Positions 25,117 through 33,092 of a DNA stretch of 64,000 nucleotides are shown piece after piece. The translations under genes and the position numbers were made by a program. The stretch covers positions 54,565 through 118,564 of the forward strand of contig NZ_BBWH01000053.1 of assembly GCF_001463705.1 (NCBI RefSeq), in the 5' to 3' direction. The stretch comes from Aureimonas sp. AU12. GTDB taxonomy: Bacteria; Pseudomonadota; Alphaproteobacteria; Rhizobiales; Rhizobiaceae. How positions within the stretch are numbered: position 1 is the stretch's first letter; the number at the start of each line of letters is the position of its first letter. Below the pieces are notes generated by a model that worked only from the letters and a program-made list of their open reading frames with translations, made no database searches and had not been told where the DNA came from.

Positions 25117-26858
25117 TGCGCCACGGCCTCCCCGTCGATCACCGCCAGCGCGGGGGCCGCTCCAGCGGCGCGTGGCATCTTCGGCCGCTGCTGTTGCAGT
25201 CCGGCCAGTACCGCATCGCGCGGGCCGAACGACTTCATTACCCCGGCTTCCATCACGAGGAGGTTGTCGATGAGCGACAGAACGCTGTTGCGGTGAGCGA
25301 CGATGATCACGATGCCGCCCCGCGCCTTCACGTCTGCAATGGCTTCGGCGAGCGCTTTGTCGCCGTCGGCGTCGAGATTGGAGTTCGGCTCGTCGAGAAC
25401 GACGAGGAACGGCTCGCCGAACAGCGCGCGGGCCAGCGCGATCCGCTGGCGCTGACCGGCGGAGAGATCGATGCCGCCGGGACCGACCAAGGTATCGTAG
25501 CCGTCCGGCAGCGCGACGATCATGTCGTGAACGCTGGCGGCACGGGCGGCCGCGATGATCGCGTTTGCATCCGCATCCAGATCGAGGCGGGCGATGTTCT
25601 CGGCGACCGTGCCGGGAAACAGGTCGGAGTTCTGCGGCATGTAGCCGACATGGCGACCCCGCGCCTCGGCGGACCATTGATCGAGAGCGGCACCGTCGAG
25701 GCGCACGCTGCCGCGAGCGAGCGTCCAGACGCCGGTGAGCCCGCGCACCAGTGACGACTTGCCCGAGGCGCTCGAGCCGACGATGCCGATCACTGTACCG
25801 GCCTCGGCGGCGAAGCCGACGTTCTGCACCGTCATCCGGTTGCCACCAGGTGGCGCGAGAAAGACGCCGGCAACGGTTAGAGATTTGCTGGGCGCGGGCA
25901 GAGCGGTCCGATCGGCATCGCGACCGGAAAGTGCTATACCCTCCTTCAGACGCTGCCAGGACTGTCGCGCGCCAGTAAGCCCGCGCCAGTTGCCGATAAG
26001 CTGTTCGACGGGGGCGAGCGCCCGTGCCACGATCAGCGATGCCGCGATGATGGAGCCGCCGGACATGTCGCCGTGGATGACGAGGTACGCGCCGAGGCCG
26101 AGCGAGCCCGACTGGACGGCGTAGCGGACCGCCTTGGACATGGCGCCGAAGGTCGACGCGACATCGGTGCTCCGCCGCTGCGCGAGCGCATAGGCATCAT
26201 GGCCCTCGCTCCAGCGCTCGGCCGCTCGGCCCGCCATGCCCATGGCGGCGAGGGACTCTGCGTTGGCAAAAGCGGCTTCGCCGTAGCGGTTGCGCCGGGA
26301 GAGCGCGGCCGCGGCCTCCTTCGTTAGTGCGCGGGTACGCCAGTCGGTCAGGATGGTCAGCGTGACCGGTACGGCCATGGCAGCGGTCGCGAGCCAGCCG
26401 ATCAGCGGGTTCAGCAGAAAGCAGGCCGCGAGGAAGACTGGCATCCATGGCAGGTCGAACAGCGCCAGCGGACCGGGACCGGCGAGGAACTGGCGGATCT
26501 GTTCGGCGTCCTGCGCAGCTCGTAGCGCATCGCCGGAATGGCGGGTACGGAGCGAGATCAGTGCAACGGCGCCGAAGATACGTGGCGAAAGCGCGGTGTC
26601 GAAGAGCGTCGCGACCTGCGTCATGATCCGGGCGCGTAGCCCATCGAGAAGACCGGAGAAGGCGTAAAGCCCGACCACCAGTACCACGAGTGCGGAGAGC
26701 GTCGGCAGGCTCCGACTCGGGATCGCCCGGTCGTAAACCTCGAGCATGAACAGCGGCCCGGCGAAGCCGAGGATGTTGATGCAGCCGGAAAGCCCGATCG
26801 CGCCGACGAGTGCCGGTTTCGACAGGGTTGGGAGGCTGTTCTGTTTCCTGTCCGCCAT
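25113..26858 (-). CDS. Type I secretion ABC transporter (PrtD-like)
   Basis: About 581 residues from ATG 26858. The transmembrane domain (about 20-300, six helices) includes LEVYDRAIPSRSLPTL near the N-terminus. The ATPase domain has Walker A GIVGSSASGKSSLVRGL (about 358), GYMPQNSDLFPGTVAENIARL, signature LSAGQRQR (about 470), Walker B FLVVLDEPNSNLDADGD and the H-loop VIIVAHRNSVL. There is no N-terminal C39 peptidase domain, as in PrtD/AprD. It probably exports one or both flanking RTX proteins. Confidence 0.92.
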   Translation of the reverse strand: MADRKQNSLPTLSKPALVGAIGLSGCINILGFAGPLFMLEVYDRAIPSRSLPTLSALVVLVVGLYAFSGLLDGLRARIMTQVATLFDTALSPRIFGAVALISLRTRHSGDALRAAQDAEQIRQFLAGPGPLALFDLPWMPVFLAACFLLNPLIGWLATAAMAVPVTLTILTDWRTRALTKEAAAALSRRNRYGEAAFANAESLAAMGMAGRAAERWSEGHDAYALAQRRSTDVASTFGAMSKAVRYAVQSGSLGLGAYLVIHGDMSGGSIIAASLIVARALAPVEQLIGNWRGLTGARQSWQRLKEGIALSGRDADRTALPAPSKSLTVAGVFLAPPGGNRMTVQNVGFAAEAGTVIGIVGSSASGKSSLVRGLTGVWTLARGSVRLDGAALDQWSAEARGRHVGYMPQNSDLFPGTVAENIARLDLDADANAIIAAARAASVHDMIVALPDGYDTLVGPGGIDLSAGQRQRIALARALFGEPFLVVLDEPNSNLDADGDKALAEAIADVKARGGIVIIVAHRNSVLSLIDNLLVMEAGVMKSFGPRDAVLAGLQQQRPKMPRAAGAAPALAVIDGEAVAQ

Positions 26859-26976
26859 CTGCAAGCGCCCGGCTCAGTTAACGACCAGGGCGTTGTGCTT
26901 CAGTCTATGGGAGTGCAGCAATTGGTTAAAATTGGTTAAATAATCTGCTAAGCAGTTGATATGGCATCCTAATCCG
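26859..26976 (-). promoter_or_regulatory. Candidate promoter/operator region of the secretion operon
   Basis: The gap upstream of the secretion genes contains two tandem copies of ATTGGTTAAA (26921-26940), followed by the palindrome CTGCTAAGCAG (26946-26956). Both lie between the LuxR gene's stop and the ABC gene's start, a natural place for regulator binding. The assignment is by pattern and position only. Confidence 0.4.
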
Positions 26977-27798
26977 TTATGGTGAAAATCTGTCGAATGG
27001 CAGATATTCGCCGATCTGGACTGGCGTGATGCAAAGCAGATACAGAAGGGAAGCGGTCGTCGACCGGAGTTTGATCAGGCCGAGCGTCAACGCGCGGGTG
27101 ATCGCCTGTTCCTTCGTCTGGCAGGAAAGATCGTTGACCGCACGATCGAGATGTTTGCGAACCGTATGAACGGACAACCCGAGATCGACACCGATTTCCG
27201 CCGGTTTGCGGCCTTGCGCCAGCAGCTCCAGACAGGCCGTAACCTTGGCGGTCAAACGGACCGGCGACGTCTCCCGGCGTGCTTCGGCCACGCTGAGCAC
27301 GCGATCATGAAGCTGTAGCGCGAGCATCGCAATTTCGGCCTGCTGCTGACGGCGAAAGTCCGGCCAATCCGGCTCGTTCACGGTCGATTTGGTGATCGAA
27401 AACACCGCGGAGTTTTCGTTCGGGCCGTGCAGCGGAACGGTCAAGCCGATTGTCCCGACATCGTACCGCCGAAGCATCATGCGGTAGCGCTGTGCGTCGG
27501 GGCTGCCCCAATCGAGCGCCTCCCAATCGATCGGCAGAACAGACCGACGCGCTGCCTTCGCGATCGGGTCCCATTCGCCCACATGACGGCCTTCGTACTC
27601 GGCCGCCCACCGCGGAGAAGCGGTCGATAGGATCAAGCTCGGGGTTGCAGCAGCAGCGCCGAACCATCCTTGGTAAATGATATGCTTCACCTCGAATGTG
27701 TTGCGGATCGTCGGCAGGTACGCCTGCAAGGCGTCTGTTGAAGCCGCCTTTGCGATCTGTCGTCCGATCTCGTCCGTTACGTTTCGAAAGTCGTTCAC
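26977..27798 (-). CDS. LuxR-family regulator with autoinducer-binding-like domain
   Basis: The GTG at 27798 (VNDFRNVTDEIGRQIAKAA) is preferred, with GGGAG 9 nt upstream; a longer frame begins at 27927. 273 residues. The N-terminal half has the W-x3-Y-x(n)-DP layout of the acyl-homoserine-lactone pocket (WAAEYEGRHVGEWDP). The C-terminal HTH has RLTAKVTACLELLAQGRKPAEIGVDLGLSVHTVRKHLDRAVNDL (about 178-220). No canonical luxI adjoins; an acyltransferase of the same fold lies 1.5 kb away. Upstream of, and parallel to, the secretion operon. Confidence 0.85.
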   Translation of the reverse strand: MNDFRNVTDEIGRQIAKAASTDALQAYLPTIRNTFEVKHIIYQGWFGAAAATPSLILSTASPRWAAEYEGRHVGEWDPIAKAARRSVLPIDWEALDWGSPDAQRYRMMLRRYDVGTIGLTVPLHGPNENSAVFSITKSTVNEPDWPDFRRQQQAEIAMLALQLHDRVLSVAEARRETSPVRLTAKVTACLELLAQGRKPAEIGVDLGLSVHTVRKHLDRAVNDLSCQTKEQAITRALTLGLIKLRSTTASLLYLLCITPVQIGEYLPFDRFSP

Positions 27799-27995
27799 AA
27801 GACGGCTCCCGAAGGGTCGGAGCCGCCTGGAAGTGTGCTGTAACTGGGACGACAATGGGCAGCCGTGGAACGGTTGCGGAAGCTGGGAGAATGGCTTCCC
27901 CGATCCGAACTTGCGGACATCAAGCAAGACTGGCTTCTTCGGCGTGTAGGGAAATGGGTGCGGGCCCCGGTCAGCGAAGTGGAAAGCCGCAGGAT

Positions 27996-29057
27996 ATGAC
28001 GGACGTGTTTCCTTCGGCCCCGAAAGTCTTCGATCGCCCCAACCAGGATCGTTCGCCGCTCGAAATTCAAGGGCTCCTGTCGCAGCCGATCTGGGGTGAG
28101 TTGCGAACCTTCCTCGCGGTCGCCAAAAGCCCGTCCTTCGCGCGCGCGGCCGAACTTCTCGGCACCAGCCCCAACACGGTCAGCCGCGACGTAAAGCGTC
28201 TCCAGGACCAGCTCGGATCGCATCTCGTCATGAGCGGTTTCGCCGGCATCAGGCTGACGAATGCCGGAGCCAAGCTCGCAAACGCTCTGGCCGCGCTCGA
28301 CTTCCACCTCTTCGCCCTCGCGAACGACTTGCGGGACGAGGGCGCCGCGACAGCCGGGCTCGTCAGCGTCAGCGTTTCGTCGGGGCTCGCCGCCGCCATC
28401 GTGGCGCCCGCCGTTCCCCAACTCGCTAGCCGCCATCCCAAGATCGAGCTCGACCTGCGCGAGCAGCTCTCGTTCCTGAACTTCGAGAAAAACCAATGCG
28501 ACCTGATGGTCGCGCTGACACCGATCGAGCGCGCCGACATCGAATGCCTGGCGATCGGCACGCTGCACCTGATCCCGGTCTGCGGAACCGCTTACCTCGA
28601 CAGGGTAGGGTCGCTGCCGAAGAAGGGCGCCCTTTGGGGGCATTCCTTCCTGCAATGCGGGTACTACCAGTCCGAGGCCGCAATTTGGCAAGACTGGAAC
28701 GGCCTGATTGCCGAGGGCCAACTTACGCACCGCAGTGAGAACTCGCTCGCCTACTACGCGCTCGTGAAAGGCGGCGCCGGCATCGGCCTGCTCGGCAACT
28801 ACGTGCAGGCCGATCCGTTCGTCGTGCCGCTGGATCTCGGCGTCCATGTCGCTCTTCCGATTTATCTGGTGGGGTTCGCGGAGCGGCTGAAGCAGCGCGC
28901 TGCCGCGGCCGTCCGCGACTGGCTGGTCGCGCTGTTCGCTGCCAACCCGTTCTTTGCGTCGGAGCTTCGGTTCTACAACGGCCAGTCGCCGGCGGAGACT
29001 GACATGCGGCGCCTGTTCGATGTCGGCTCGATCACGGAGCCGGATCGGTCCCGTTAA
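27996..29057 (+). CDS. LysR-family regulator
   Basis: ATG 27996 with AGGAT upstream. 353 residues. The winged HTH is at about residues 35-95 (ELRTFLAVAKSPSFARAAELLGTSPNTVSRDVKRLQDQLGSHLV), with the effector domain at about 120-330 (GLVSVSVSSGLAAAIVAPAV, YYALVKGGAGIGLLGNYV). The long N-terminal extension before the HTH is slightly unusual. It is divergent from the luxR gene, and its stop region overlaps the convergent small gene. Target unknown. Confidence 0.85.
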   Translation: MTDVFPSAPKVFDRPNQDRSPLEIQGLLSQPIWGELRTFLAVAKSPSFARAAELLGTSPNTVSRDVKRLQDQLGSHLVMSGFAGIRLTNAGAKLANALAALDFHLFALANDLRDEGAATAGLVSVSVSSGLAAAIVAPAVPQLASRHPKIELDLREQLSFLNFEKNQCDLMVALTPIERADIECLAIGTLHLIPVCGTAYLDRVGSLPKKGALWGHSFLQCGYYQSEAAIWQDWNGLIAEGQLTHRSENSLAYYALVKGGAGIGLLGNYVQADPFVVPLDLGVHVALPIYLVGFAERLKQRAAAAVRDWLVALFAANPFFASELRFYNGQSPAETDMRRLFDVGSITEPDRSR

Positions 29058-29253
29058 GTTCGTCGCGAAGGACGAGATACCCGTCAGCGACTTCGGTCAG
29101 GAACCGCGCCATGTCGAACGGCGGTCCGTTCGGCGCGCTGATCAGGCGACATACAAGCTCCGTATGCAGTCGCGCGCGATCAAGGATTCTCGTCCCGAGA
29201 TCCTGATCCGGTGACGTCGGATCGGGATCGGGGATGTCGTCCGTCATGGCCAT
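29032..29253 (-). CDS. Small acidic hypothetical protein (73 aa)
   Basis: Starts MAMTDDIPDPDPTSPDQDLG. The ATG at 29253 overlaps the stop of the acyltransferase gene as TGATG, indicating translational coupling. The middle (ILDRARLHTELVCRLIS) and end (MARFLTEVADGYLVLRDEL) are amphipathic helices. It is not recognised; it could be a partner of the acyltransferase. Its end overlaps the LysR gene's 3' end by 26 bp. Confidence 0.5.
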   Translation of the reverse strand: MAMTDDIPDPDPTSPDQDLGTRILDRARLHTELVCRLISAPNGPPFDMARFLTEVADGYLVLRDELNGTDPAP

Positions 29254-29807
29254 CAAGAATGGGCTTCGAAGGCTGTCGGCCGATCCCACTCGCCCTCGAT
29301 CCGCAGCAGTAATGCGCTGTCGCTTTCCGGCGTAATGGCGCAAGGGTGCCGGTCGATCGCCCCGATCACCGAGAGGTAGGGTTCGCCATGGCCAGGAATC
29401 TGCACCGGCTGCGTGTCGATGAACTCGCCCTTGAACAGGATCGTCCAAAGCCTTGCCAGTCGCGGCTCGGCCTGCGTCATGACCTTGGCGTAGCCCTTCC
29501 TGGCGACATGCTCGAAGGTCATCCGGATGCAACGCTTGAGCACGGACGGATGCCGGTAGGCTTCGCGGAAGCAGGTGCGTTCGTACTTGGCGAACTCGGC
29601 GAACCAGCGGATGCGCAGGGAGCCGATAGGCTCGTCGCCGTCGTAGAAGACGACGTGGGTCGCCTGATGATCGTTACCGTCGAAAATGAAATTAGGTGCT
29701 ATGCCATGTTCCTGGACGAAGCAGATGCTACGCATAATCATGGAGTCACGGATGTGCTCCGGCATTGTCGCGATCTGGCAGCGGATGCTGTTGCTCTTGG
29801 CGTTCAT
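29253..29807 (-). CDS. GNAT/LuxI-fold acyltransferase
   Basis: 184 residues. A conserved block typical of acyltransferases sharing the GNAT and acyl-homoserine-lactone-synthase fold is visible: SICFVQEHGI, then FDGNDHQATHVVFYDGDEPIGSLRIRWF, FAKYERTCFREAYRH, MTFEHVARKGYAKVMTQAEPRLARLW. The R...F...D...GS.R.R...ER order resembles LuxI- or FeeM-like enzymes, but the strict LuxI residue set is not met. Substrate unknown. A small gene is coupled to it by TGATG. The nearby LuxR regulator makes a signalling role possible (inference). Confidence 0.65.
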   Translation of the reverse strand: MNAKSNSIRCQIATMPEHIRDSMIMRSICFVQEHGIAPNFIFDGNDHQATHVVFYDGDEPIGSLRIRWFAEFAKYERTCFREAYRHPSVLKRCIRMTFEHVARKGYAKVMTQAEPRLARLWTILFKGEFIDTQPVQIPGHGEPYLSVIGAIDRHPCAITPESDSALLLRIEGEWDRPTAFEAHS

Positions 29808-29864
29808 GCTGGCTCCGTCAGATCGTCTTCGGCGCCATGAAGCTCGAAGGCCTCGCGTTCGGGA

Positions 29865-30095
29865 ATGACTGAAAATGCAGGGGGGCTGTCAAATTTGACC
29901 GACTGTCACGATCCGCTGGAGACAATCGCCGTTCTCGCCGCAGAAGGTGTGCGCCGCTTTGGCGACAATCCGAGGGCAATCACCACCTTCATCGAGGGCG
30001 AAATCGGAAGTATGCCGATCGAAAAGCGAACGGAATTGCGTCTGAGATTGGCGCTCGTTGCGACTCCAGCCTTTTACTCCCGACCGAGCGGCTGA
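29865..30095 (+). CDS. Small hypothetical protein (76 aa)
   Basis: ATG 29865 (MTENAGGLSNLTDCHDPLE) is divergent from the acyltransferase gene by 57 bp. It is helical with a charged centre (AITTFIEGEIGSMPIEKRTELRLRL). No family recognised and no clear ribosome site. Coding potential is fair because codon use resembles its neighbours. Confidence 0.4.
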   Translation: MTENAGGLSNLTDCHDPLETIAVLAAEGVRRFGDNPRAITTFIEGEIGSMPIEKRTELRLRLALVATPAFYSRPSG

Positions 30096-30134
30096 GACCG
30101 CGTTCCGGTCAAGCTTAGAAGCCCGGTCTTTTAG

Positions 30135-30234
30135 GGCCGGGAGAAGTCACTGCGGACTGTCAGGAAACCACCCCGTCCGGTCTCAGGCCAAAGGGTAAGC
30201 GGACGCCCCGAAGCGGTCGGACGGTTCTTGACCC
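30135..30234. repeat. Dispersed intergenic repeat, complete copy
   Basis: It contains GGCCGGGAGAAGTCACTGCG, a CAGGAAACCACCCCGTCCGG segment, GTCTCAGGC and GCGGACGCCCCGAAGCGGTC. The first part matches 675-712 and the second part matches 2264-2316, which are separated by an IS1182 element. This shows that the two pieces belong to one repeat unit of about 100 bp. Confidence 0.65.
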
Positions 30235-30342
30235 TAATCGGCACCGTCTTCCTTGGTGAGACCCTGACGATGCTTCGGCTGACCTCCTGCCTCGTCGTCG
30301 CGCTCGGCGCCATTCTCATCGGTCTTTGAGGGTAGAACTGTA

Positions 30343-30762
30343 ATGAACTCTGGCCCCCCTCCCATCCGTATTGCAGCAGCGCTCATCACCGATCGAAAGG
30401 GGTGCCTCCTCCTCGTGCGCAAGGTGGGAACCCGCTGGTTCATGCAGGCAGGTGGTAAGATCGAGCCAGGCGAGGATGCGCTATCGGCTCTGCAACGCGA
30501 GTTGTACGAAGAGATCAACGTGACGTTCGACGCAAGCGATGCCCATCCTCTCGGTCGCTTCGAGGCACCAGCCGCCAACGAGACCGGGCAGATGGTGCAG
30601 GCCGAGCTGTTCCACCTGCGCCTCACTACCGCTTGCCTGCCCGTATCCGAGATCGAAGAGGTGATATGGGTTACGCCGGAGGCCGCCGAAGGTTTGCCGC
30701 TGGCTCCTCTAACCCGCGACCATCTCCTCCCTTTAGTGCGGGCTATGAAGCCGATCCTGTGA
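30343..30762 (+). CDS. NUDIX hydrolase
   Basis: 139 residues. The NUDIX box GGKIEPGEDALSALQRELYEEINV (about 38-61) fits G-x5-E-x7-REUxEE-x-U. The N-terminal strand is typical (IRIAAALITDRKGCLLLVRKVG). The family cleaves nucleoside diphosphates linked to other groups; the exact substrate cannot be read. A second NUDIX gene is at 42339. Both are flanked by copies of the dispersed repeat. Confidence 0.88.
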   Translation: MNSGPPPIRIAAALITDRKGCLLLVRKVGTRWFMQAGGKIEPGEDALSALQRELYEEINVTFDASDAHPLGRFEAPAANETGQMVQAELFHLRLTTACLPVSEIEEVIWVTPEAAEGLPLAPLTRDHLLPLVRAMKPIL

Positions 30763-31153
30763 ACGGCCGCATTTTCGAAGGCTCACACCAATAGCCGACA
30801 GTCCGCAATCCACCCAGTCCGGTCTCAGGCGGCGAAGGAAGCGCACGCTTGGAAGCGGTCCATCCGCAATCGACCCGACATTGACATACGCAGAAGTATC
30901 GCAGCCTTCTAAAAGCCGACGTTCGCGTAAGCACCTCGGAACAGGTTGCGACGTTTCGCCTGCCGACATTCGCATTTCCGGATCTGCCCGCACGAAGTCG
31001 ATCAGGAACTCCAGCGCCGTCCTCATCCGAAGCGTTGCGGCGCACGGACGAGCGGAAAGCCATTGCTCGGCAACCGCTTAAGTGCCGGATTCCCTGCTTC
31101 TACGGCGTCTTCTCCAAACCGCTGGAACGAGAGCGCTTTACAAAGGAATTATT
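30763..31153. repeat. Intergenic region containing a dispersed repeat copy
   Basis: The repeat copy spans 30809-30876 (ATCCACCCAGTCCGGTCTCAGG, then GGAAGCGCACGCTTGGAAGCG, then TCCATCCGCAATCGACCC), read here only by short pieces. The remaining sequence to 31153 shows no supported gene. Confidence 0.55.
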
Positions 31154-31189
31154 AAGGATCATGAATATCCATAAGGATGTCTAATATCC
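31154..31189 (+). promoter_or_regulatory. Two AAGGAT-N5-ATATCC palindromes (predicted Rrf2 operator)
   Basis: AAGGATCATGAATATCC at 31154-31170 and AAGGATGTCTAATATCC at 31173-31189 are the same 17-bp imperfect palindrome twice, 19 bp apart, ending 17 bp before the CMD gene. A third copy (AAGGATATTCTGCATCC, 35115-35131) lies in front of the Rrf2 gene. This is strong evidence of a shared operator. Confidence 0.75.
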
Positions 31190-31206
31190 TTGATTGGAGA
31201 AGCGTG

Positions 31207-31686
31207 ATGAGCCCTCGCATCGACTACGCCCAGCAATCCCCCGACCTCTTCAAGGCCTTCATGGAGTTCAGCCTCGCGCTGAAGAGCAGCGTCATCGAGC
31301 CGCCGATCCACGATCTCGTGCAGATCCGCGCTTCGCAGCTCAACGGATGCGCCTTCTGCGTCGACATGCATGTGAAGGAAGCGACGATCCACGGCGAGCG
31401 TCCCTTGCGTCTCCACCATGTCGCCATCTGGCGAGAGTCGACGCTCTTCGCGCCCCGCGAGCGTGCCGCCCTTGCCTGGACGGAGGTTTTGACGGAGCTG
31501 CCCGAAGGTGGCGTTCCCGACGAGCTTTACGAGCGGGTTCGCGGTCAGTTCTCCGAGAAGGAACTCTCGGACCTCACCTTCTCGATCATGGCGATCAACG
31601 GCTGGAACCGCGTTGGCATTGCTTTCAAGAGCATGCCCGGCTCCGCCGATAAAGCCTACGGCCTCGACAAGGCTGGCCTGAACTAA
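31207..31686 (+). CDS. AhpD/carboxymuconolactone-decarboxylase-family protein
   Basis: 159 residues from ATG 31207. The core is QIRASQLNGCAFCVDMHVKEA with a redox CxxC (about residues 49-52) and the following His, as in AhpD-like peroxidases, then ERAALAWTEVLTEL and TFSIMAINGWNRVGIAF. Members reduce peroxides or act in redox-linked decarboxylation. It is the first gene of a cluster with NmrA-like, cupin and MscS genes and is preceded by the Rrf2-type palindromes, suggesting stress control. Confidence 0.88.
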   Translation: MSPRIDYAQQSPDLFKAFMEFSLALKSSVIEPPIHDLVQIRASQLNGCAFCVDMHVKEATIHGERPLRLHHVAIWRESTLFAPRERAALAWTEVLTELPEGGVPDELYERVRGQFSEKELSDLTFSIMAINGWNRVGIAFKSMPGSADKAYGLDKAGLN

Positions 31687-31753
31687 GCCCCTTCCTCAAT
31701 CAACCCGACAACTGGAACGTGGTCGCGCTGGCGGCCGCGAACGGAGAAGACAT

Positions 31754-32506
31754 ATGAAGATCGTCATCATCGGCGGCACCGGCCTCATCGGCTCGAAGAC
31801 CGTGATACGCCTCAGCGCCCAGGGGCACGAGGTCGTCGCGGCCTCGCCGAACACGGGCGTCGACACCATCACCGGAAAGGGCCTGGCGGATGCTCTGGAA
31901 GGCGCGGAGGTCGTGATCGACCTCGCCAACTCGCCCTCCTTCGCGGACCGGGACGTCCTCGACTTCTTCGGAACGTCCGGCCGCAACCTCCTGGCCGCCG
32001 AGGCCGTGGCCGGCGTGAAGCATCACGTCGCGCTGTCCGTCGTCGGCACGGAGCGGCTCCAGGAGAGCGGCTACTTCCGCGGCAAGCTGCTCCAGGAACG
32101 GCTGATCAAGGAAAGCGGCATTCCCTACACCATCGTCCACTCCACGCAGTTCATGGAGTTCCTCGGCGGGATCGTGCAGTCCGGCACGGTCGGCACGACC
32201 GTCCATTTGTCGCCCGCCTTCGTGCAGCCGATCGCATCCGATGACGTCGCCGACGTCATGGCGGAGGTCGCTCTTGCTCCTCCGGCGAACGGAACAATTG
32301 AGATCGCCGGCCCGGAGCGCTCGCGCCTCAGCGATCTGGTCGCACGATACCTCACGGCCATCAGCGACGAGCGTACCGTCACGGCCGATCCCGAAGCCAA
32401 GTACTTCGGCGCCCGCCTCGACGATCTCTCGCTCGTCTCGAACGACGATCCCCGGCTCGGTCGGATCACCTTCGAGGACTGGTTCAAGATCGCCGTCCGC
32501 CGCTGA
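31754..32506 (+). CDS. NmrA/atypical-SDR NAD(P)-binding protein
   Basis: 250 residues. GGTGLIGSKTV (about 7-17) is the atypical SDR nucleotide loop; DALEGAEVVIDLANSP, VKHHVALSVVGTERL, YFRGKLLQERLIKESGIPYTIVHSTQFMEFLGG and the closing segment are typical of NAD(P)H-binding NmrA-like proteins. There is no clear YxxxK pair (YFRGK is the nearest). It follows the CMD gene by 67 bp, in the same predicted operon. Such proteins are often redox sensors or quinone reductases. Confidence 0.87.
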   Translation: MKIVIIGGTGLIGSKTVIRLSAQGHEVVAASPNTGVDTITGKGLADALEGAEVVIDLANSPSFADRDVLDFFGTSGRNLLAAEAVAGVKHHVALSVVGTERLQESGYFRGKLLQERLIKESGIPYTIVHSTQFMEFLGGIVQSGTVGTTVHLSPAFVQPIASDDVADVMAEVALAPPANGTIEIAGPERSRLSDLVARYLTAISDERTVTADPEAKYFGARLDDLSLVSNDDPRLGRITFEDWFKIAVRR

Positions 32507-32559
32507 GGGCGGCACCCTCCATCACGACCGTCAAATCCTTCATCACCCGTGAGGTTTCT

Positions 32560-32994
32560 ATGATCAGATCATCTCTCGCCGCCCTGTCGGGTCTCGCCGC
32601 CTTGTCGGCGCTCCTTGCCACTCCGATCGAGGCGGAAGCGCACGACACAGGCAAGGCGTCCAAAGTTACCGTCGTCTACGAGCACGAGCTTCCGAACGTT
32701 CCGGGCAAGAGCCTCAAGGGTGTGCTCGTCGAGTACGGCCCCGGTGGCAACTCGGCGGCGCACACCCATCCGGATTCCGCCTTCATCTACACCACCGTCC
32801 TTGAGGGCGCGGTGCGCAGCCAGGTCAATGACGGGCCCGTCACGGTCTACCGGGCCGGAGAGAGCTTCTCGGAATATCCCGGCGACCGTCATGCGGTGAG
32901 CGAGAACGACAGCCAGACCGAGCCGGCCCGCCTGCTCGCGGTCTTCGTGGTCGATACCAGCGAAACGACCCTCGTCCGTCCCATGAAGCCCTGA
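32560..32994 (+). CDS. Exported cupin-domain protein
   Basis: 144 residues. A signal peptide (LAALSGLAALSALLATPIEAEA, to about residue 27) is followed by a single cupin: SLKGVLVEYGPGGNSAAHTHPDSAFIYTTVLEGAVRS (metal His pair AHTHP, about 66-70) and ESFSEYPGDRHAVSEN. The protein probably acts in the periplasm. CMD, NmrA-like and cupin genes often occur together under an Rrf2-family regulator. Confidence 0.86.
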   Translation: MIRSSLAALSGLAALSALLATPIEAEAHDTGKASKVTVVYEHELPNVPGKSLKGVLVEYGPGGNSAAHTHPDSAFIYTTVLEGAVRSQVNDGPVTVYRAGESFSEYPGDRHAVSENDSQTEPARLLAVFVVDTSETTLVRPMKP

Positions 32995-33092
32995 TGCCGA
33001 CGGAGCGGCCATGCTGGCGCCGGGCCAGCGCCGCCGCTCCGTCCCACTGGTGGACGCCGCAAGCCGCGGTCGCCGTTCCTCTTCAGGCGTGA

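Noticed and set aside
29253..29807. Canonical luxI gene
   Set aside because: The protein shares the fold pattern but does not show the full conserved LuxI residue set, so it is called only a GNAT/LuxI-fold acyltransferase.
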